From the NCBI RefSeq assembly GCF_035999195.1, contig NZ_DASYGY010000009.1:2108001-2172000 (forward strand): a stretch of DNA of 64,000 nucleotides, written 5' to 3'. Below the pieces are notes generated by a model that saw nothing but the letters and a program-made list of their open reading frames with translations, was not told where the DNA came from and did no database searches. This stretch comes from Pseudoxanthomonas sp. Lineage in GTDB: Bacteria > Pseudomonadota > Gammaproteobacteria > Xanthomonadales > Xanthomonadaceae. Made by a program: the position numbers and the translations under genes. Numbering within the stretch: the stretch's first letter is position 1; each line of letters starts with the position of its first letter. This document shows, in pieces, positions 26,572 through 35,705 of the stretch.

Positions 26572-27369
26572 ATGACCGACCTGCTCGCCGCGCTGCTGCT
26601 CGGCATCCTCGAAGGCCTGACCGAGTTCCTGCCGGTCTCCAGCACCGGCCACCTGCTGATCGCCCAGCACTGGCTGGGCGAGCGCTCGGACTTCTTCAAC
26701 ATCGTCATCCAGGCCGGCGCCATCCTCGCGACCACGCTGGTGTTCCGCCGCCGCATCTGGGAGCTGACGACCGGTTGCTGGCGCGATGCCGAGGCCCGCG
26801 ACTATTCGCTGAAGCTGGCGACCGCCTTCCTGGTGACCGCCGTGGTCGGCCTGCCGGTGCGCCTGGCCGGCTGGGAACTGCCGGAGACGGTCACGCCGGT
26901 CGCGTGGGCGCTGATCATCGGCGGCGTGTGGATGCTGGTGGCCGAGCATTTCGCCGAGAAGCGCGGCGACGTGGCCACCATCACCTGGAAGGTGGCGGTG
27001 CTGGTCGGCCTGGCACAGGTGGTGGCGGGCGTGTTCCCCGGCACCTCGCGCTCGGCCGCCGCGATCTTCATGGCGATGCTGGCCGGCACCAGCCGGCGCT
27101 CGTCGGCGGCGGAGTTCGTGTTCCTGGTGGGCATTCCCACCATGTTCGCGGCCAGCGGCTACGCCTTCCTGGAACTGGTAAAGGACGACGCCCTGGGCAG
27201 CGAGAACTGGGGTGAAGTGGCGCTGGCCTTCGCCGCCGCCACCGCCACCGGCTTCGTGGTGGTGAAGTGGCTGCTCGGCTTCATCAAGGCGCACCGCTTC
27301 ACCGGCTTCGCGATCTACCGCATCGTGCTGGGCGCGCTGCTGCTGTTGCTGATGCCGGTGGGCAGCTGA
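26572..27369 (+). CDS. uppP: Undecaprenyl-diphosphatase
   Basis: This 265-residue inner-membrane phosphatase recycles the lipid carrier of peptidoglycan and O-antigen synthesis (BacA/UppP), giving some bacitracin resistance. The conserved active-site segments are GLTEFLPVSSTGHLL at about residue 15 and VVAGVFPGTSRSAA at about 150. About seven hydrophobic helices are visible. ATG 26572 places the family N-terminus correctly; upstream in-frame sequence is GC-poor leader. It diverges from glnA and ends 22 bp before a pair of REP palindromes. Confidence 0.95.
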   Translation: MTDLLAALLLGILEGLTEFLPVSSTGHLLIAQHWLGERSDFFNIVIQAGAILATTLVFRRRIWELTTGCWRDAEARDYSLKLATAFLVTAVVGLPVRLAGWELPETVTPVAWALIIGGVWMLVAEHFAEKRGDVATITWKVAVLVGLAQVVAGVFPGTSRSAAAIFMAMLAGTSRRSSAAEFVFLVGIPTMFAASGYAFLELVKDDALGSENWGEVALAFAAATATGFVVVKWLLGFIKAHRFTGFAIYRIVLGALLLLLMPVGS

Positions 27370-27391
27370 GCCGCCGCGCTCCCTGCTCCCT

Positions 27392-27524
27392 GTAGGAGCG
27401 ACGTCAGTCGCGACCGCACAGCCACCGTTTGCGTGGAAGGCCGGTGGTTCTCCTTCCGGGCGCGCTCCTGTTCCTGCAGGGAGCGCCGCCATCGGGGCGC
27501 GGTCGCGACTGACGTCGCTCCCAC
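27392..27524. repeat. Inverted pair of GTAGGAGCGACG REP palindromes
   Basis: GTAGGAGCGACGTCAGTCGC starts at 27392. A near-identical unit lies in inverse orientation at 27500-27524, ending GACGTCGCTCCCAC. About 83 bp separate them. Each unit can fold on GCGAC/GTCGC. The pair is a BIME-like element between uppP and the META lipoprotein gene. The rest of this gap holds nothing else I can name. Confidence 0.8.
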
Positions 27525-27601
27525 GACAAGCGCGATGCTGGACCTTCACCCCGTTCCAACCCGCCGCGCGTTTGCATACCGCCACCCTGACGGAGAACGC
27601 C

Positions 27602-28423
27602 ATGAAACGACTGCTGCTGCTCGCCCTGCCGCTGGCGCTGGCCGGCTGCCCCAAGCCGGCGGAACAGGCCGATGCGCCTGCACCCGTCGCGGCCACGGCA
27701 CCGCAAACGCCCGAGACCGCGTCTGCGGACCTCTCCACGCTGCTCCCGCAGTACCACTGGCAGCTCACGGACGCGACCGACGCGCAGGGCAACCGCATCG
27801 ATGCCCTGTTCGCGCGCGCCGACAAGCCGCTGCAGCTGGACTTCAAGGACGGTCGCCTGGGCGTGGCCAATACCTGCAACCGGATGGGTGGCACCTACAC
27901 CCTGTCGGACGCCAGCCTGACCCTCGGCCGCCTGACGTCCACGATGATGGCCTGCACCGACACCGCCCTGATGGCGCTGGACCAGGAAGCCGGCAAGCGG
28001 CTGGAAGGCACGCTGAAACTCGCCGCCAGCCAGGACGGCGTCGCCCGGCTCACGCTGACCACCGCGACCGGCGACCGGCTGCTGTTCGCCGGCCAACCGA
28101 CCGCCGAGACGCGCTACGGCGGCCCCGGCGAACGCGTGTTCCTCGAAGTCGCCGCCGACACCACGCCCTGCAGCCACCCGCTGATCCCCGACAAGCGATG
28201 CCTGCAGGTGCGAGAGATCACGTACGACGACAAGGGACTGAAGATCGGCACGCCGGGCGAGTTCCAGCCCTTCCACGACAGCATCGAGGGCTACACGCAC
28301 GAGCCCGGCATCCGCAACGTGCTGCGCGTGGACCGCTACACGGTGAAGAACCCGCCGGCCGACGCGTCGCCGCAGGCGTACGTGCTGGACATGGTGGTGG
28401 AGTCGGAGCGCGTGACCCCCTGA
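27602..28423 (+). CDS. META-domain plus DUF4377 lipoprotein
   Basis: The 273-residue lipoprotein has the lipobox LALAGC (Cys at about 16), a Pro/Ala linker, and a META domain (about 50-165). The META domain is marked by the pattern LGVANTCNRMGGTYTL and a paired cysteine in MMACTDT, as in HslJ. A DUF4377 domain follows (about 175-270), with cysteines at DTTPCSHPL and DKRCLQV. META proteins are linked to stress or novobiocin resistance, but the biochemical role is unknown. Fusion of the two domains on one lipoprotein is the noteworthy feature. Confidence 0.85.
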   Translation: MKRLLLLALPLALAGCPKPAEQADAPAPVAATAPQTPETASADLSTLLPQYHWQLTDATDAQGNRIDALFARADKPLQLDFKDGRLGVANTCNRMGGTYTLSDASLTLGRLTSTMMACTDTALMALDQEAGKRLEGTLKLAASQDGVARLTLTTATGDRLLFAGQPTAETRYGGPGERVFLEVAADTTPCSHPLIPDKRCLQVREITYDDKGLKIGTPGEFQPFHDSIEGYTHEPGIRNVLRVDRYTVKNPPADASPQAYVLDMVVESERVTP

Positions 28424-28431
28424 TGTCGACT

Positions 28432-28460
28432 GGCACCGGGCGCACCACGTGCCCGGTGCC
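28432..28460. terminator. Hairpin between convergent genes
   Basis: GGCACCGGGC (28432-28441) and GCCCGGTGCC (28451-28460) form a perfect 10-bp stem. It lies between the stops of the lipoprotein gene and the PEBP gene and could end transcription from both sides, though T-runs are missing. Confidence 0.5.
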
Positions 28461-28466
28461 CTCGCA

Positions 28467-29075
28467 TCAAGCGTTGGCGTTCAGCGTGTAGGTCCCGTAC
28501 ACCAGCGCCTCGGCCAGCACGTGCCCCTGCATCGCGCGCTCCACGTCGGCGGCGGTGAAGCGCGCCGGCAGGTCGAGCGTGGCGACGTCCAGCGCGAACA
28601 GGCGGAAGAAGTAGCGGTGCACGCGCAGGTCGTTGAACGGCGGATACGGGCCGTCGTAGCCGTAGTACTCGCCGCCCATCTGCGCGTCGCCGGCGAACCA
28701 GCCGGTGTAGCCGTTCAGTCCCTGGCGCGCGCCGGCCGGCCCGGCCGGCTGCTGCTTGCCCTTGGCGGTGACGCCATCGCTGCAGCTGCCGGCGGCGATC
28801 TCGCGCACGTCCGGCGCGATGTCGGCCATCGCCCAGTGGATGAAGTGCGCGCGCGGCTGTTCGACCGGGATCTGCAGGTCGTCGCGGCCGACCGTGTCCG
28901 GCACGGTCGGCGCATCGGGATCGATGCACAGCAGGGCGAAGGACTTCGTCCCGTCCGGCACCTCATCCCACGCCAGGTGCGGGTTGCGGTTGGCGGCGAA
29001 GCCGTCGGGCTGGCCCATCGCGAACTCGGCCGGGATGGGCTTGGTGTGCTCGAAACTGTCACTCCACAGGCGCAT
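28467..29075 (-). CDS. YbhB/YbcL-type PEBP family protein
   Basis: The 202-residue cytosolic protein belongs to the phosphatidylethanolamine-binding (Raf kinase inhibitor-like) family. Family motifs are NPHLAWDEVPDGTKSFALLC and DPDAPT at about 31-55, HFIHWAMADI, and YDGPYPPFNDLRVHRYFFRL near residue 145. Bacterial members have no settled function. No signal peptide is present. The gene is on the same strand as and 25 bp after the TPR-sulfotransferase gene. Confidence 0.9.
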   Translation of the reverse strand: MRLWSDSFEHTKPIPAEFAMGQPDGFAANRNPHLAWDEVPDGTKSFALLCIDPDAPTVPDTVGRDDLQIPVEQPRAHFIHWAMADIAPDVREIAAGSCSDGVTAKGKQQPAGPAGARQGLNGYTGWFAGDAQMGGEYYGYDGPYPPFNDLRVHRYFFRLFALDVATLDLPARFTAADVERAMQGHVLAEALVYGTYTLNANA

Positions 29076-29100
29076 GCGTTCTCTCCTTCGACAGGGGGGA

Positions 29101-31167
29101 TCAGGTGGCCGGATAGCCCAGGCGCACGGCCACCGGCGTCAGCGCGGCGAACGGACCGGCCAGTGCCTGTGCGTAGTGGCGCCAGTGGCCTTCGGGGAAG
29201 CGGCGCGCGCCGGACGAGGGCGGCACCGGCAACCGCGCGCCAAGCGCGTCGCCGAGGGCGGCGGCCACGGCGCCGGCATCGTCCTTGATGGCGTCCATCC
29301 GGATCAGGCTGTGCGAATACAGGTCCTGCTCGTGCAGGGTCGCGATCTGCTCGAACAGGCCGGCCAGCCATTCGGCGCCCTCCTGCAGTCCGTCCAGCGC
29401 CAGCGGCGCGGGGCAGCCGAACGCCAGCCAGTCGAGGAACGCGTCGCGCGGATCGCGCACGGCGAGCAGCAGATGGCCCTGCGGCAACTGCGGACGCAGT
29501 GCCATCAGGAACGCGTTGTCCCACACCAGCAGCCAGTCGACCACGCGCCCTTCGTTCACGCCGCGCGCGGGCAGCGCCTCGCGCCAGCCACCGATGAAGC
29601 TTTCGGCGGACATCTCGCCCGACTGCAGTGCCGCCGCCGAGAAGACGTTCTGGAAGCCGTCGTTCGGCGGCTGCGGAAGGTAGCGGTCACCGCGGAACTC
29701 GTCGGTGATGTAGCCGAGCACGCCGGCGAGCGATTCGACCACGGTGCCCGGCGCGCCCCACAGCAGGAACGGACGCACGGCAGGACCGTCCGGCATTACC
29801 GCGCGCTCGGGCCAGGCAGGCGGGGCCTCGGTACGAGCCCACAGCGGCAGGCGCGACGGTGCCGCTTCCCGCGCCAGCGCCGCCCACGTGTCGACCGCAT
29901 CGGCATAGCGGCCTGCCCGGTCGCGCACGAACGCCTGCCAGCTGCGCAGGCCGCGCCGCTGGTCGGGATCGTCCGCCTTGTTCGCCAGCTCGCCGACATG
30001 GGCGATCGCCGCCATCGGATCGCGGCGCAGCAGGCCTTCGACGATGCGCCGTTCCCCGCTGGCGCGGCCCGGATCCAGTTCCACGATGCGGCGCGCGACG
30101 GCTTCGGCGGCCTCCTCGTCGTCGGCCGCGTCCAGCACCGACATCTGCGCTTCCAGCGCGGGCACGTGCTGCGGCATCGCCGCCACCCAGCGCTCGACCA
30201 CCGCACGCGCCTCGGCGCTGCCCACGGCCTCGAACAGCAGGCGCGCCAGCCACAGGTAGTGCACGTCGGTGGCGGTGGCCAGCGCGGCATCGAGCGTGTT
30301 GCGCGCGTCGTCCTGCGCGCCCAGGCGGCGCCAGGCTTCGATGATCGCCAGCACGGTGTCGCGGTCGCGCGGCTGGCCTGCGAGGGCAATGCGCAACGCA
30401 GCGAGGGCTTCCTCGTTCTGGCCGGCGGCCAGGCGCAGGTGGCCGATGTAGCGGTGCAGGGCCGGTGCGTTGTTGATCGCCACCAGCGGCACCAGCTCAT
30501 CGGCCGCATCGGCGGGGCGTCCCTGCCGGCGGATCAGGTCGGCGATCAGGCTGCGCAGATTGTCCGACCCGGGCACCTTCTCGATCACGCCGCGGAAGGC
30601 CTGTTCGGCGAACGCCCAGTGGCCCAGCGCCATGTGGATGAAGCCCAGCGCGTAGCGCAGCTGCACATCGTCCGGTGCGCGCTGCAGGGCCGCCGAGACG
30701 ATCTTCAGCGCATCGTCGGCCTTGCCCCGGCGCAGGGTGACCATGCCGTCGATGGCGGCCAGCTGCGGATGGTCCGGCGCCACGCGGCCGGCCAGGCGGC
30801 TGAGCCGCTCGGCCTCGTCCAGGTCGCCGCGACCCAGCGCCAGCTGGCCCTGGATCACGTACGCGGTGAACTGGTTGGGGTCCAGCACCGTCGCCTGGCT
30901 CAGCGCGGCCTGCGCGTCCTCGTGGCGGCGGCTGCCCACCAGTACGCCGGCGCGGGCCAGGTGCAGGTCGGCGTTGTCCGGCGCCAGCGCGATGGCGCGG
31001 TCGATGGATGCCAGCGCGGCATCGGGCTGGCCGCCCTGCATCTGCGCGGTGGACAGCCAGCGCAGCGCCTGCGCGTCGTCGGGGCGTTCGGCCACCAGAG
31101 CCTCGGCGGCGGTCAGGGCCTCGGCCACGGCGCCACGGCGCAGGGCGTCCAGAATCGGGTCGTACAT
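29101..31167 (-). CDS. TPR protein with C-terminal sulfotransferase-like domain
   Basis: The 688-residue protein has an N-terminal array of about ten TPR units (residues 1-400), the clearest being PDNADLHLARAGVLVGSRRH and PNQFTAYVIQGQLALGRGD. The C-terminal region (about 440-680) resembles sulfotransferases: the 5'-PSB-like loop is LLWGAPGTVVESLA and the 3'-PB-like segment is LLLAVRDPRDAFLDWL. TPR-sulfotransferase fusions are frequent in xanthomonads and often lie near surface-polymer genes, but here the neighbours are unrelated. The first loop departs from the usual RSGTT pattern, so activity is uncertain. Confidence 0.75.
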   Translation of the reverse strand: MYDPILDALRRGAVAEALTAAEALVAERPDDAQALRWLSTAQMQGGQPDAALASIDRAIALAPDNADLHLARAGVLVGSRRHEDAQAALSQATVLDPNQFTAYVIQGQLALGRGDLDEAERLSRLAGRVAPDHPQLAAIDGMVTLRRGKADDALKIVSAALQRAPDDVQLRYALGFIHMALGHWAFAEQAFRGVIEKVPGSDNLRSLIADLIRRQGRPADAADELVPLVAINNAPALHRYIGHLRLAAGQNEEALAALRIALAGQPRDRDTVLAIIEAWRRLGAQDDARNTLDAALATATDVHYLWLARLLFEAVGSAEARAVVERWVAAMPQHVPALEAQMSVLDAADDEEAAEAVARRIVELDPGRASGERRIVEGLLRRDPMAAIAHVGELANKADDPDQRRGLRSWQAFVRDRAGRYADAVDTWAALAREAAPSRLPLWARTEAPPAWPERAVMPDGPAVRPFLLWGAPGTVVESLAGVLGYITDEFRGDRYLPQPPNDGFQNVFSAAALQSGEMSAESFIGGWREALPARGVNEGRVVDWLLVWDNAFLMALRPQLPQGHLLLAVRDPRDAFLDWLAFGCPAPLALDGLQEGAEWLAGLFEQIATLHEQDLYSHSLIRMDAIKDDAGAVAAALGDALGARLPVPPSSGARRFPEGHWRHYAQALAGPFAALTPVAVRLGYPAT

Positions 31168-31217
31168 TGCGGTTACCAGCGTTCGGTCAAACGCCGATTG
31201 TAGCGGGGCTTCCCGGC

Positions 31218-32210
31218 TCAGGCGGCGCTGCCGGCCAGCCGCTCGGCCACCCAGCGCTCGGCGTAGCCGTCGCCGGCGGCGTTCTCAATGAAGGCGCAGT
31301 GGCCGCCCCACGGCGCGATCTCCAGCGTGGCCTGGGCCGGCAGCACCCAGTCGCGGAACGTGTCGAAGGGAATGACCGGGTCGTCTTCCGCCATCAGGAT
31401 GTGCGCTGGCACCGTCAGGCCCGCCAGCCGGTCACCCGAGATCGCATAGCCGTCGAAGTAAGCATCCAGCGTGCCGAACGCGGTGTGCCGCTGCACCAGC
31501 CAGTCGGTCAGCGCGCGGATGTCCAGCGCCAGCACGGTGTCGTCGAAATCGTGCCGCTGCGGGAACAGGCTGCGCTTGCGCTCCAGCGAACGGCGCCACT
31601 TGCGCGAGAAGTACCAGTCGTACAGCGGCAGGCCGCGCTCGATGCGGTCCATGGTGATGGCCGGGTCCAGCAGTGGGCAGACCGCCGCCACGTGCGCCAG
31701 CGCCAGCCCGGCCTCCGGCGCGCGCAGCGCCAGCCGCAGCGCGAAGTTGCCGCCCAGCGAGTAGCCCGCCACCCGCATCGGCGCCCCGCCGGCGAACCGC
31801 CGCGACACATCGAGCGCGGCGTGCACCACTTCGTCCAGCCGGTTGGAGTGGAACAGGTCCTCGTTGAGGTGGTGGGTATCGCCGTGGTCGCGGAAGTTCA
31901 GCCGGAACACGTCGAAGCCGCGCGCCAGCAGCTGCGCGGCGGTCAGCCGCATGTAGTTGGAATCGGCGCTGCCTTCCCAGCCGTGCAGCAGCAGCACCAG
32001 TCCCTGCGCCTCGCGGCCGGGCACCTGGCTGTGGAAGCCCTGCAGGCGCACGCCGTCGCCGCCGTCCACGATGTGCTCCAGCGTCACCGCGCCACTGCCG
32101 GCCAACGCGCGCAAGGCACGCCGGCGGCGCAGCGCACTGGACCCCAGCACCGATTGCAGGTGGGGGTTGCGAAGCCAGCGCGGCGGTCGGAAATCGGCGG
32201 CAGTGATCAT
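31218..32210 (-). CDS. YheT-like alpha/beta hydrolase
   Basis: This 330-residue cytosolic hydrolase belongs to COG0429. The N-terminal segment RPPRWLRNPHLQSVLGS is typical of YheT. The oxyanion region is LLLHGWEGSADSNYM. The nucleophile elbow is VAGYSLGGNFALRLAL. The acid is in LMAEDDPVIP and the histidine in GGHCAF. Family members act on esters or lipids, but the substrate is unknown. ATG 32210 was chosen because the conserved N-terminus begins there. Confidence 0.88.
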   Translation of the reverse strand: MITAADFRPPRWLRNPHLQSVLGSSALRRRRALRALAGSGAVTLEHIVDGGDGVRLQGFHSQVPGREAQGLVLLLHGWEGSADSNYMRLTAAQLLARGFDVFRLNFRDHGDTHHLNEDLFHSNRLDEVVHAALDVSRRFAGGAPMRVAGYSLGGNFALRLALRAPEAGLALAHVAAVCPLLDPAITMDRIERGLPLYDWYFSRKWRRSLERKRSLFPQRHDFDDTVLALDIRALTDWLVQRHTAFGTLDAYFDGYAISGDRLAGLTVPAHILMAEDDPVIPFDTFRDWVLPAQATLEIAPWGGHCAFIENAAGDGYAERWVAERLAGSAA

Positions 32211-32298
32211 GGGGTCATCGCGGCAGCGTCGGCACGAGGGTGGCACCCACGGACCGAGTATTCCCTCCAATACGTCGCAGGACCGTCAAGCCGGCCGC

Positions 32299-33096
32299 TC
32301 AGGCGTCCGCCATCGCCTGCACGATCCGCTCGCGCGACAGCTCGGCGATGCGCCGGCGGCCTTCGACATCGGCCACGCGGATCGGTTCCAGGAAGCAGAT
32401 GTCGGCCGCGCGCGCCGGCTCCCCCAGCAGGCGCACGAAGTTGGCGAAGAAGCTCTCCTTCGGCCCGAACGCCACCACCGGTTGCGCGCTGCCCCTGGCG
32501 CCGTAGCGCAGCGCCACCGGCTGCACCGGCACGCCGGCCTCGACCGCGGCCAGGAAGATGCGCGCATGGAACGGACCGACCGCGTGGCCGTCGCGGGTGC
32601 GGCCTTCGGGGAACACGCCGACCGAGCGGCCCTCGCGCAGGCGGCGCATCATCGCCTGCAGCACGCCGCCCAGCGACTCCTGGCTGCCGCGCTGGTGGAA
32701 GATGGTCTGCCCCTGGGCCGCCAGCCAGCCGACGACGGGCCAGCCGCGGATCTCCTGCTTGGCCACGAAACCCATCATGCGCTGGCTGTGCAGCGCCTCG
32801 ATGTCGATCCAGCTGACGTGGTTGGCCACGAACATCGTGGCGCCCGGCAGCGGCGTGCCGACGCGGCGCAGGCGGAACCCGAAGATCCGCATCAACCCCC
32901 CGGACCAGTGCCGCACCGCCACGTCGCCCAGGCTTTCCTCGCCCACGCGGATCCACACCAGCAGCGGCGACAGGCACAGCAGGGTGATCGGCAGGAAGAT
33001 CAGCAGGTGGATGAGCAGCAACGGCACGCGGTACGCGTAGCGGAACACCCGCGCCACGCCGCTGCCGCCAGCAACATGAACAGGGGGCGGCGTCAT
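32299..33096 (-). CDS. 1-acyl-glycerol-3-phosphate acyltransferase (PlsC family)
   Basis: This 265-residue inner-membrane enzyme should acylate lysophosphatidic acid or a similar glycerolipid. An N-terminal hydrophobic helix spans about 18-45. The HX4D catalytic motif is in VANHVSWIDIEAL (about 87-99), and the substrate-binding motif is in FPEGRTRDGHAVGPFHARIF. Length fits the PlsC/AGPAT family. ATG 33096 was chosen because the hydrophobic helix follows. A GAGTGAG palindrome lies directly upstream. Confidence 0.88.
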   Translation of the reverse strand: MTPPPVHVAGGSGVARVFRYAYRVPLLLIHLLIFLPITLLCLSPLLVWIRVGEESLGDVAVRHWSGGLMRIFGFRLRRVGTPLPGATMFVANHVSWIDIEALHSQRMMGFVAKQEIRGWPVVGWLAAQGQTIFHQRGSQESLGGVLQAMMRRLREGRSVGVFPEGRTRDGHAVGPFHARIFLAAVEAGVPVQPVALRYGARGSAQPVVAFGPKESFFANFVRLLGEPARAADICFLEPIRVADVEGRRRIAELSRERIVQAMADA

Positions 33097-33110
33097 GCCG
33101 TCACGATAGC

Positions 33111-33204
33111 AGGAGTGAGGGGGTGAAGGGCAGGCGTGAGTGAAGAGGAGTGAGGCGTGAGGAGAGCCACCGCCTTTGCCTTCGCTCACTCCTCACTCCT
33201 CTCC
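33111..33204. repeat. GAGTGAG palindrome, copy A
   Basis: The left arm at 33142-33161 (GAAGAGGAGTGAGGCGTGAG) matches the complement of the right arm at 33185-33204 at 18 of 20 positions. An extra GAGTGAG lies at 33113. The loop side includes TTTGCCTTCGCTCACTCC, a segment almost shared with copy C. Confidence 0.75.
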
Positions 33205-33211
33205 GCTCCCA

Positions 33212-33634
33212 CTAGCTCCGCGGCACGACCGCCAGCGTCAGCCGCGACACGCAGACCAGCTTGCCGTCGTCGTTCTCGATGCGGATCTCCCAGAGCTGCG
33301 TGCTGCGGCCCACGTGCAGCGCGCGCGCCGTGCCGGTGACCACCCCGCCGCGCATCGCACGCACATGGTTGGCGTTGATCTCCAGGCCCACGACCATCTC
33401 CTTTTCGATGTCCACGCACAGGTTGCCGGCCACGCTGCCCAGCGTTTCGGCCAGCGCCACCGACGCGCCACCATGCAGGATCCCGTACGGCTGCACGGTG
33501 CGCGCATCCACCGGCATGGTCCCGCGCAGCCAGTCGTCGCCGGCTTCAGTCATGACGATGCCCAGGTGGGACACCAGCGTGCCGGCCGCATGGGCGTTGA
33601 CGGCGGCGAGATCGACGGGAGCGCGGAAGGCCAT
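33212..33634 (-). CDS. PaaI/YdiI-type hotdog thioesterase
   Basis: This 140-residue enzyme should hydrolyse acyl- or aryl-CoA thioesters. The hotdog helix GILHGGASVALAETLGSVAG (about 60-79) contains the catalytic Glu/Gly context of the YdiI/EntH branch. The strands VGLEINANHVRAMRGGVVTG follow. ATG 33634 gives the family N-terminus. It lies between two GAGTGAG palindromes, one after its stop and one before its start. Confidence 0.85.
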   Translation of the reverse strand: MAFRAPVDLAAVNAHAAGTLVSHLGIVMTEAGDDWLRGTMPVDARTVQPYGILHGGASVALAETLGSVAGNLCVDIEKEMVVGLEINANHVRAMRGGVVTGTARALHVGRSTQLWEIRIENDDGKLVCVSRLTLAVVPRS

Positions 33635-33650
33635 GGCGGTTCTCTGGAGG

Positions 33651-33725
33651 AGTGAGGGGAGAGAAGTGAGAAGTGAGGGGGCAGGAGCGCGAGCGTTACT
33701 CACTCCTCACTCCTCTCCCCTCACT
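33651..33725. repeat. GAGTGAG palindrome, copy B
   Basis: Left arm 33651-33677 begins AGTGAGGGGAGAGAAGTGAG. Right arm 33699-33725 is its complement, with 25 of 27 pairs and a 21-nt loop. It lies between the start of the thioesterase gene and the stop of the phospholipase D gene, so its RNA form may end or stabilise the upstream transcript. Confidence 0.8.
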
Positions 33726-33731
33726 ACTGCC

Positions 33732-35705
33732 TTACAGAATCGGTACCAGGCCCGCACCGAACGCCGTCAGCACGCGCGTGTACAACCACTTCGCGCCGAC
33801 ATTGACCTCCGGGAAGTCGCCCACCGCCACGTAGCAGCGGTGGAAGGCCGGGTCTTTCGGCGTGACCGGCAGCGGACAGTCGGGGCCGGGCTGGAACTCG
33901 TAGCTGGTGGCATAACGCCAGGGCCAGATGTCGAAGATCGGCAGCGCCTCGGACACCTTGCCCAGGCTGTAGTCCAGGCCGGAGAACACCGGTGGCTTGG
34001 CGCGCGGGGCGATCACCCACGCGTTCTCGGGCGACATGTCACGGCGGATGCTGCCCGCCAGCGCCTGCGCGAACACCGGGTCCTCGATGACCACCGCCGC
34101 CTCGGTGTTGTAGTTCTCCGAACGCGGGTCGAAGTTGTGCGTGCCGATCACCGCGACGCGACCGTCGATCACCATCGACTTCGCATGCAGGCCCATGCGC
34201 ACGCCGGCGCGCTTCAGCGGCAACGGTTCGGCGGCCGCGCCGCTGCTGAAGAACGACGGACGCGACTCGGTACGCTGCAACCGGCGCGTGGTCTCGCCGC
34301 CCGCCTCGGACGCGCTACCGGACGAAGGCCCGATCGAGCCCGACGGGCCGCGGATACCACCACTGCCGCCGCGCCCGCCCTCGTCCGGCGACGCCACCGG
34401 TGGGCCGTCCGGCATCAGCGCGGCGTAGTCCACCGGCGCGTCTTCGGGGAACGGCTTGTATTCGTGGATCCGGAAGCCGAACTCGCGCAGGTAGCGGCGC
34501 TTGTACTTGAACGACATCGAATAGACGATCGGGTTGTCGGTGGCGGCCAGGCTGTTGGTCGACACGATCACCTGCGGTGGCGGCTGGCGCTGGCGCATCT
34601 CGCGGAACATCGTCTGCGCCTGCTTAGACATCACCAGGTACGGCGTCTGCAACAGCACTTCGTCGCGCGCGCTGCGGATCAGCGCCTCCAGTTCGGGCGC
34701 CGCCGGCGCATCGTCGTCGCGCCGCTCGCGCCGGTGCTTCTGCGGCAGGTCGGCGATGTAGCGCACGGCGCCCACCGCGAAGGCGGGTTCGACGAAGCGC
34801 TCCCGCATCACCGCCGGGTCGCTGGCCTCCACGCGCGCCGCCTCCACCCGCTCCGGCCGCAGGTAGCGCGGCACCGGCATCGCCGGCACGCCGGTCTTCA
34901 GCAGCGTGCGGCCGACATCGTTCAGGCGCTCGGCCGGCACGCTGCGGCGGGCATCCCAGAACGCCTGGAAGTTCGCCGCCATCGCCGCCGCTTCCGGGCC
35001 GGCGACCAGCACGTCGCGGTCGCGGAAGTTGTACTCCGCATCCCAGTCGAAGTAGTCGTCCTGGTAGTTGCGCCCACCACTGATGCCGATGCGGTCGTCC
35101 ACCAGCAGCAGCTTGGTATGCATGCGCTGGTTGAAGCGGCGGAAGCAGCACAGCACGCTTCCGGCATAGTCGAAGTAGTTGAGCTTGGCCTTGCCGAAGC
35201 TGGGGTTGTAGATGCGGATGGCGAAGTTCTCGTGCGAGCCGGACAGCGCCGCCAGGATCTCCAGGTCGGCGATCGCCGACAGCTGGTCGATCAGCACGCG
35301 CACCTGCACGCCGCGACGCGCCGCCGCCAGCAGTTCGTCCAGCACCAGCCGCGCGCTGTCGTCCTTGTCGAAGATGTAGGTCTGCAGGTCGATCCGCTGG
35401 CGCGCGCTGCGGATCAGGTTCAGGCGCGCCAGCAGCGCATCCGAGCCCTGGTCCAGGATCACCGCGTAGTGGCGCGGCGCGGCCGGCGTGGACGAGGCCT
35501 CGGCCTGGCCGGCCAGGTCGTACAGCGGCGACGGCAGCGCACAGGCATCGGCCTGCGTGCATTCCACCACGGTGGACCGGGCGGACGCGGCGATGGCGGC
35601 GGCGCGGTCGCGCTGGCGGTCGGACAGGCTGGCGCAGGCCGTGCCCAGCAGCGCAAGGCAGAGCACCACGCAGCGCGCGGCCAATCTGGGGAACTCGGAA
35701 TTCAC
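33732..35705 (-). CDS. Phospholipase D / cardiolipin synthase-like lipoprotein
   Basis: The 657-residue protein has a lipobox (LLGTACAS) and two HKD motifs: RMHTKLLLVDDRIGISGGRN in the first half and LHAKSMVIDGRVAVIGTHNF in the second. This places it with ClsC-like phospholipase D enzymes, which make or cleave phospholipids. A low-complexity Gly/Ser insertion (about 430-475, with GGRGGSGGIRGPSGSIGPSS) separates the two halves and is unusual. The start is a GTG at 35705, fixed by a four-base overlap with the YceI stop. It probably acts on the periplasmic side of a membrane. Confidence 0.85.
   Translation of the reverse strand: MNSEFPRLAARCVVLCLALLGTACASLSDRQRDRAAAIAASARSTVVECTQADACALPSPLYDLAGQAEASSTPAAPRHYAVILDQGSDALLARLNLIRSARQRIDLQTYIFDKDDSARLVLDELLAAARRGVQVRVLIDQLSAIADLEILAALSGSHENFAIRIYNPSFGKAKLNYFDYAGSVLCCFRRFNQRMHTKLLLVDDRIGISGGRNYQDDYFDWDAEYNFRDRDVLVAGPEAAAMAANFQAFWDARRSVPAERLNDVGRTLLKTGVPAMPVPRYLRPERVEAARVEASDPAVMRERFVEPAFAVGAVRYIADLPQKHRRERRDDDAPAAPELEALIRSARDEVLLQTPYLVMSKQAQTMFREMRQRQPPPQVIVSTNSLAATDNPIVYSMSFKYKRRYLREFGFRIHEYKPFPEDAPVDYAALMPDGPPVASPDEGGRGGSGGIRGPSGSIGPSSGSASEAGGETTRRLQRTESRPSFFSSGAAAEPLPLKRAGVRMGLHAKSMVIDGRVAVIGTHNFDPRSENYNTEAAVVIEDPVFAQALAGSIRRDMSPENAWVIAPRAKPPVFSGLDYSLGKVSEALPIFDIWPWRYATSYEFQPGPDCPLPVTPKDPAFHRCYVAVGDFPEVNVGAKWLYTRVLTAFGAGLVPIL

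Noticed and set aside
28756..31203. 815-residue plus-strand frame
   Set aside because: It is a shadow of the PEBP and TPR-sulfotransferase genes, with no domain and no ribosome-binding site.
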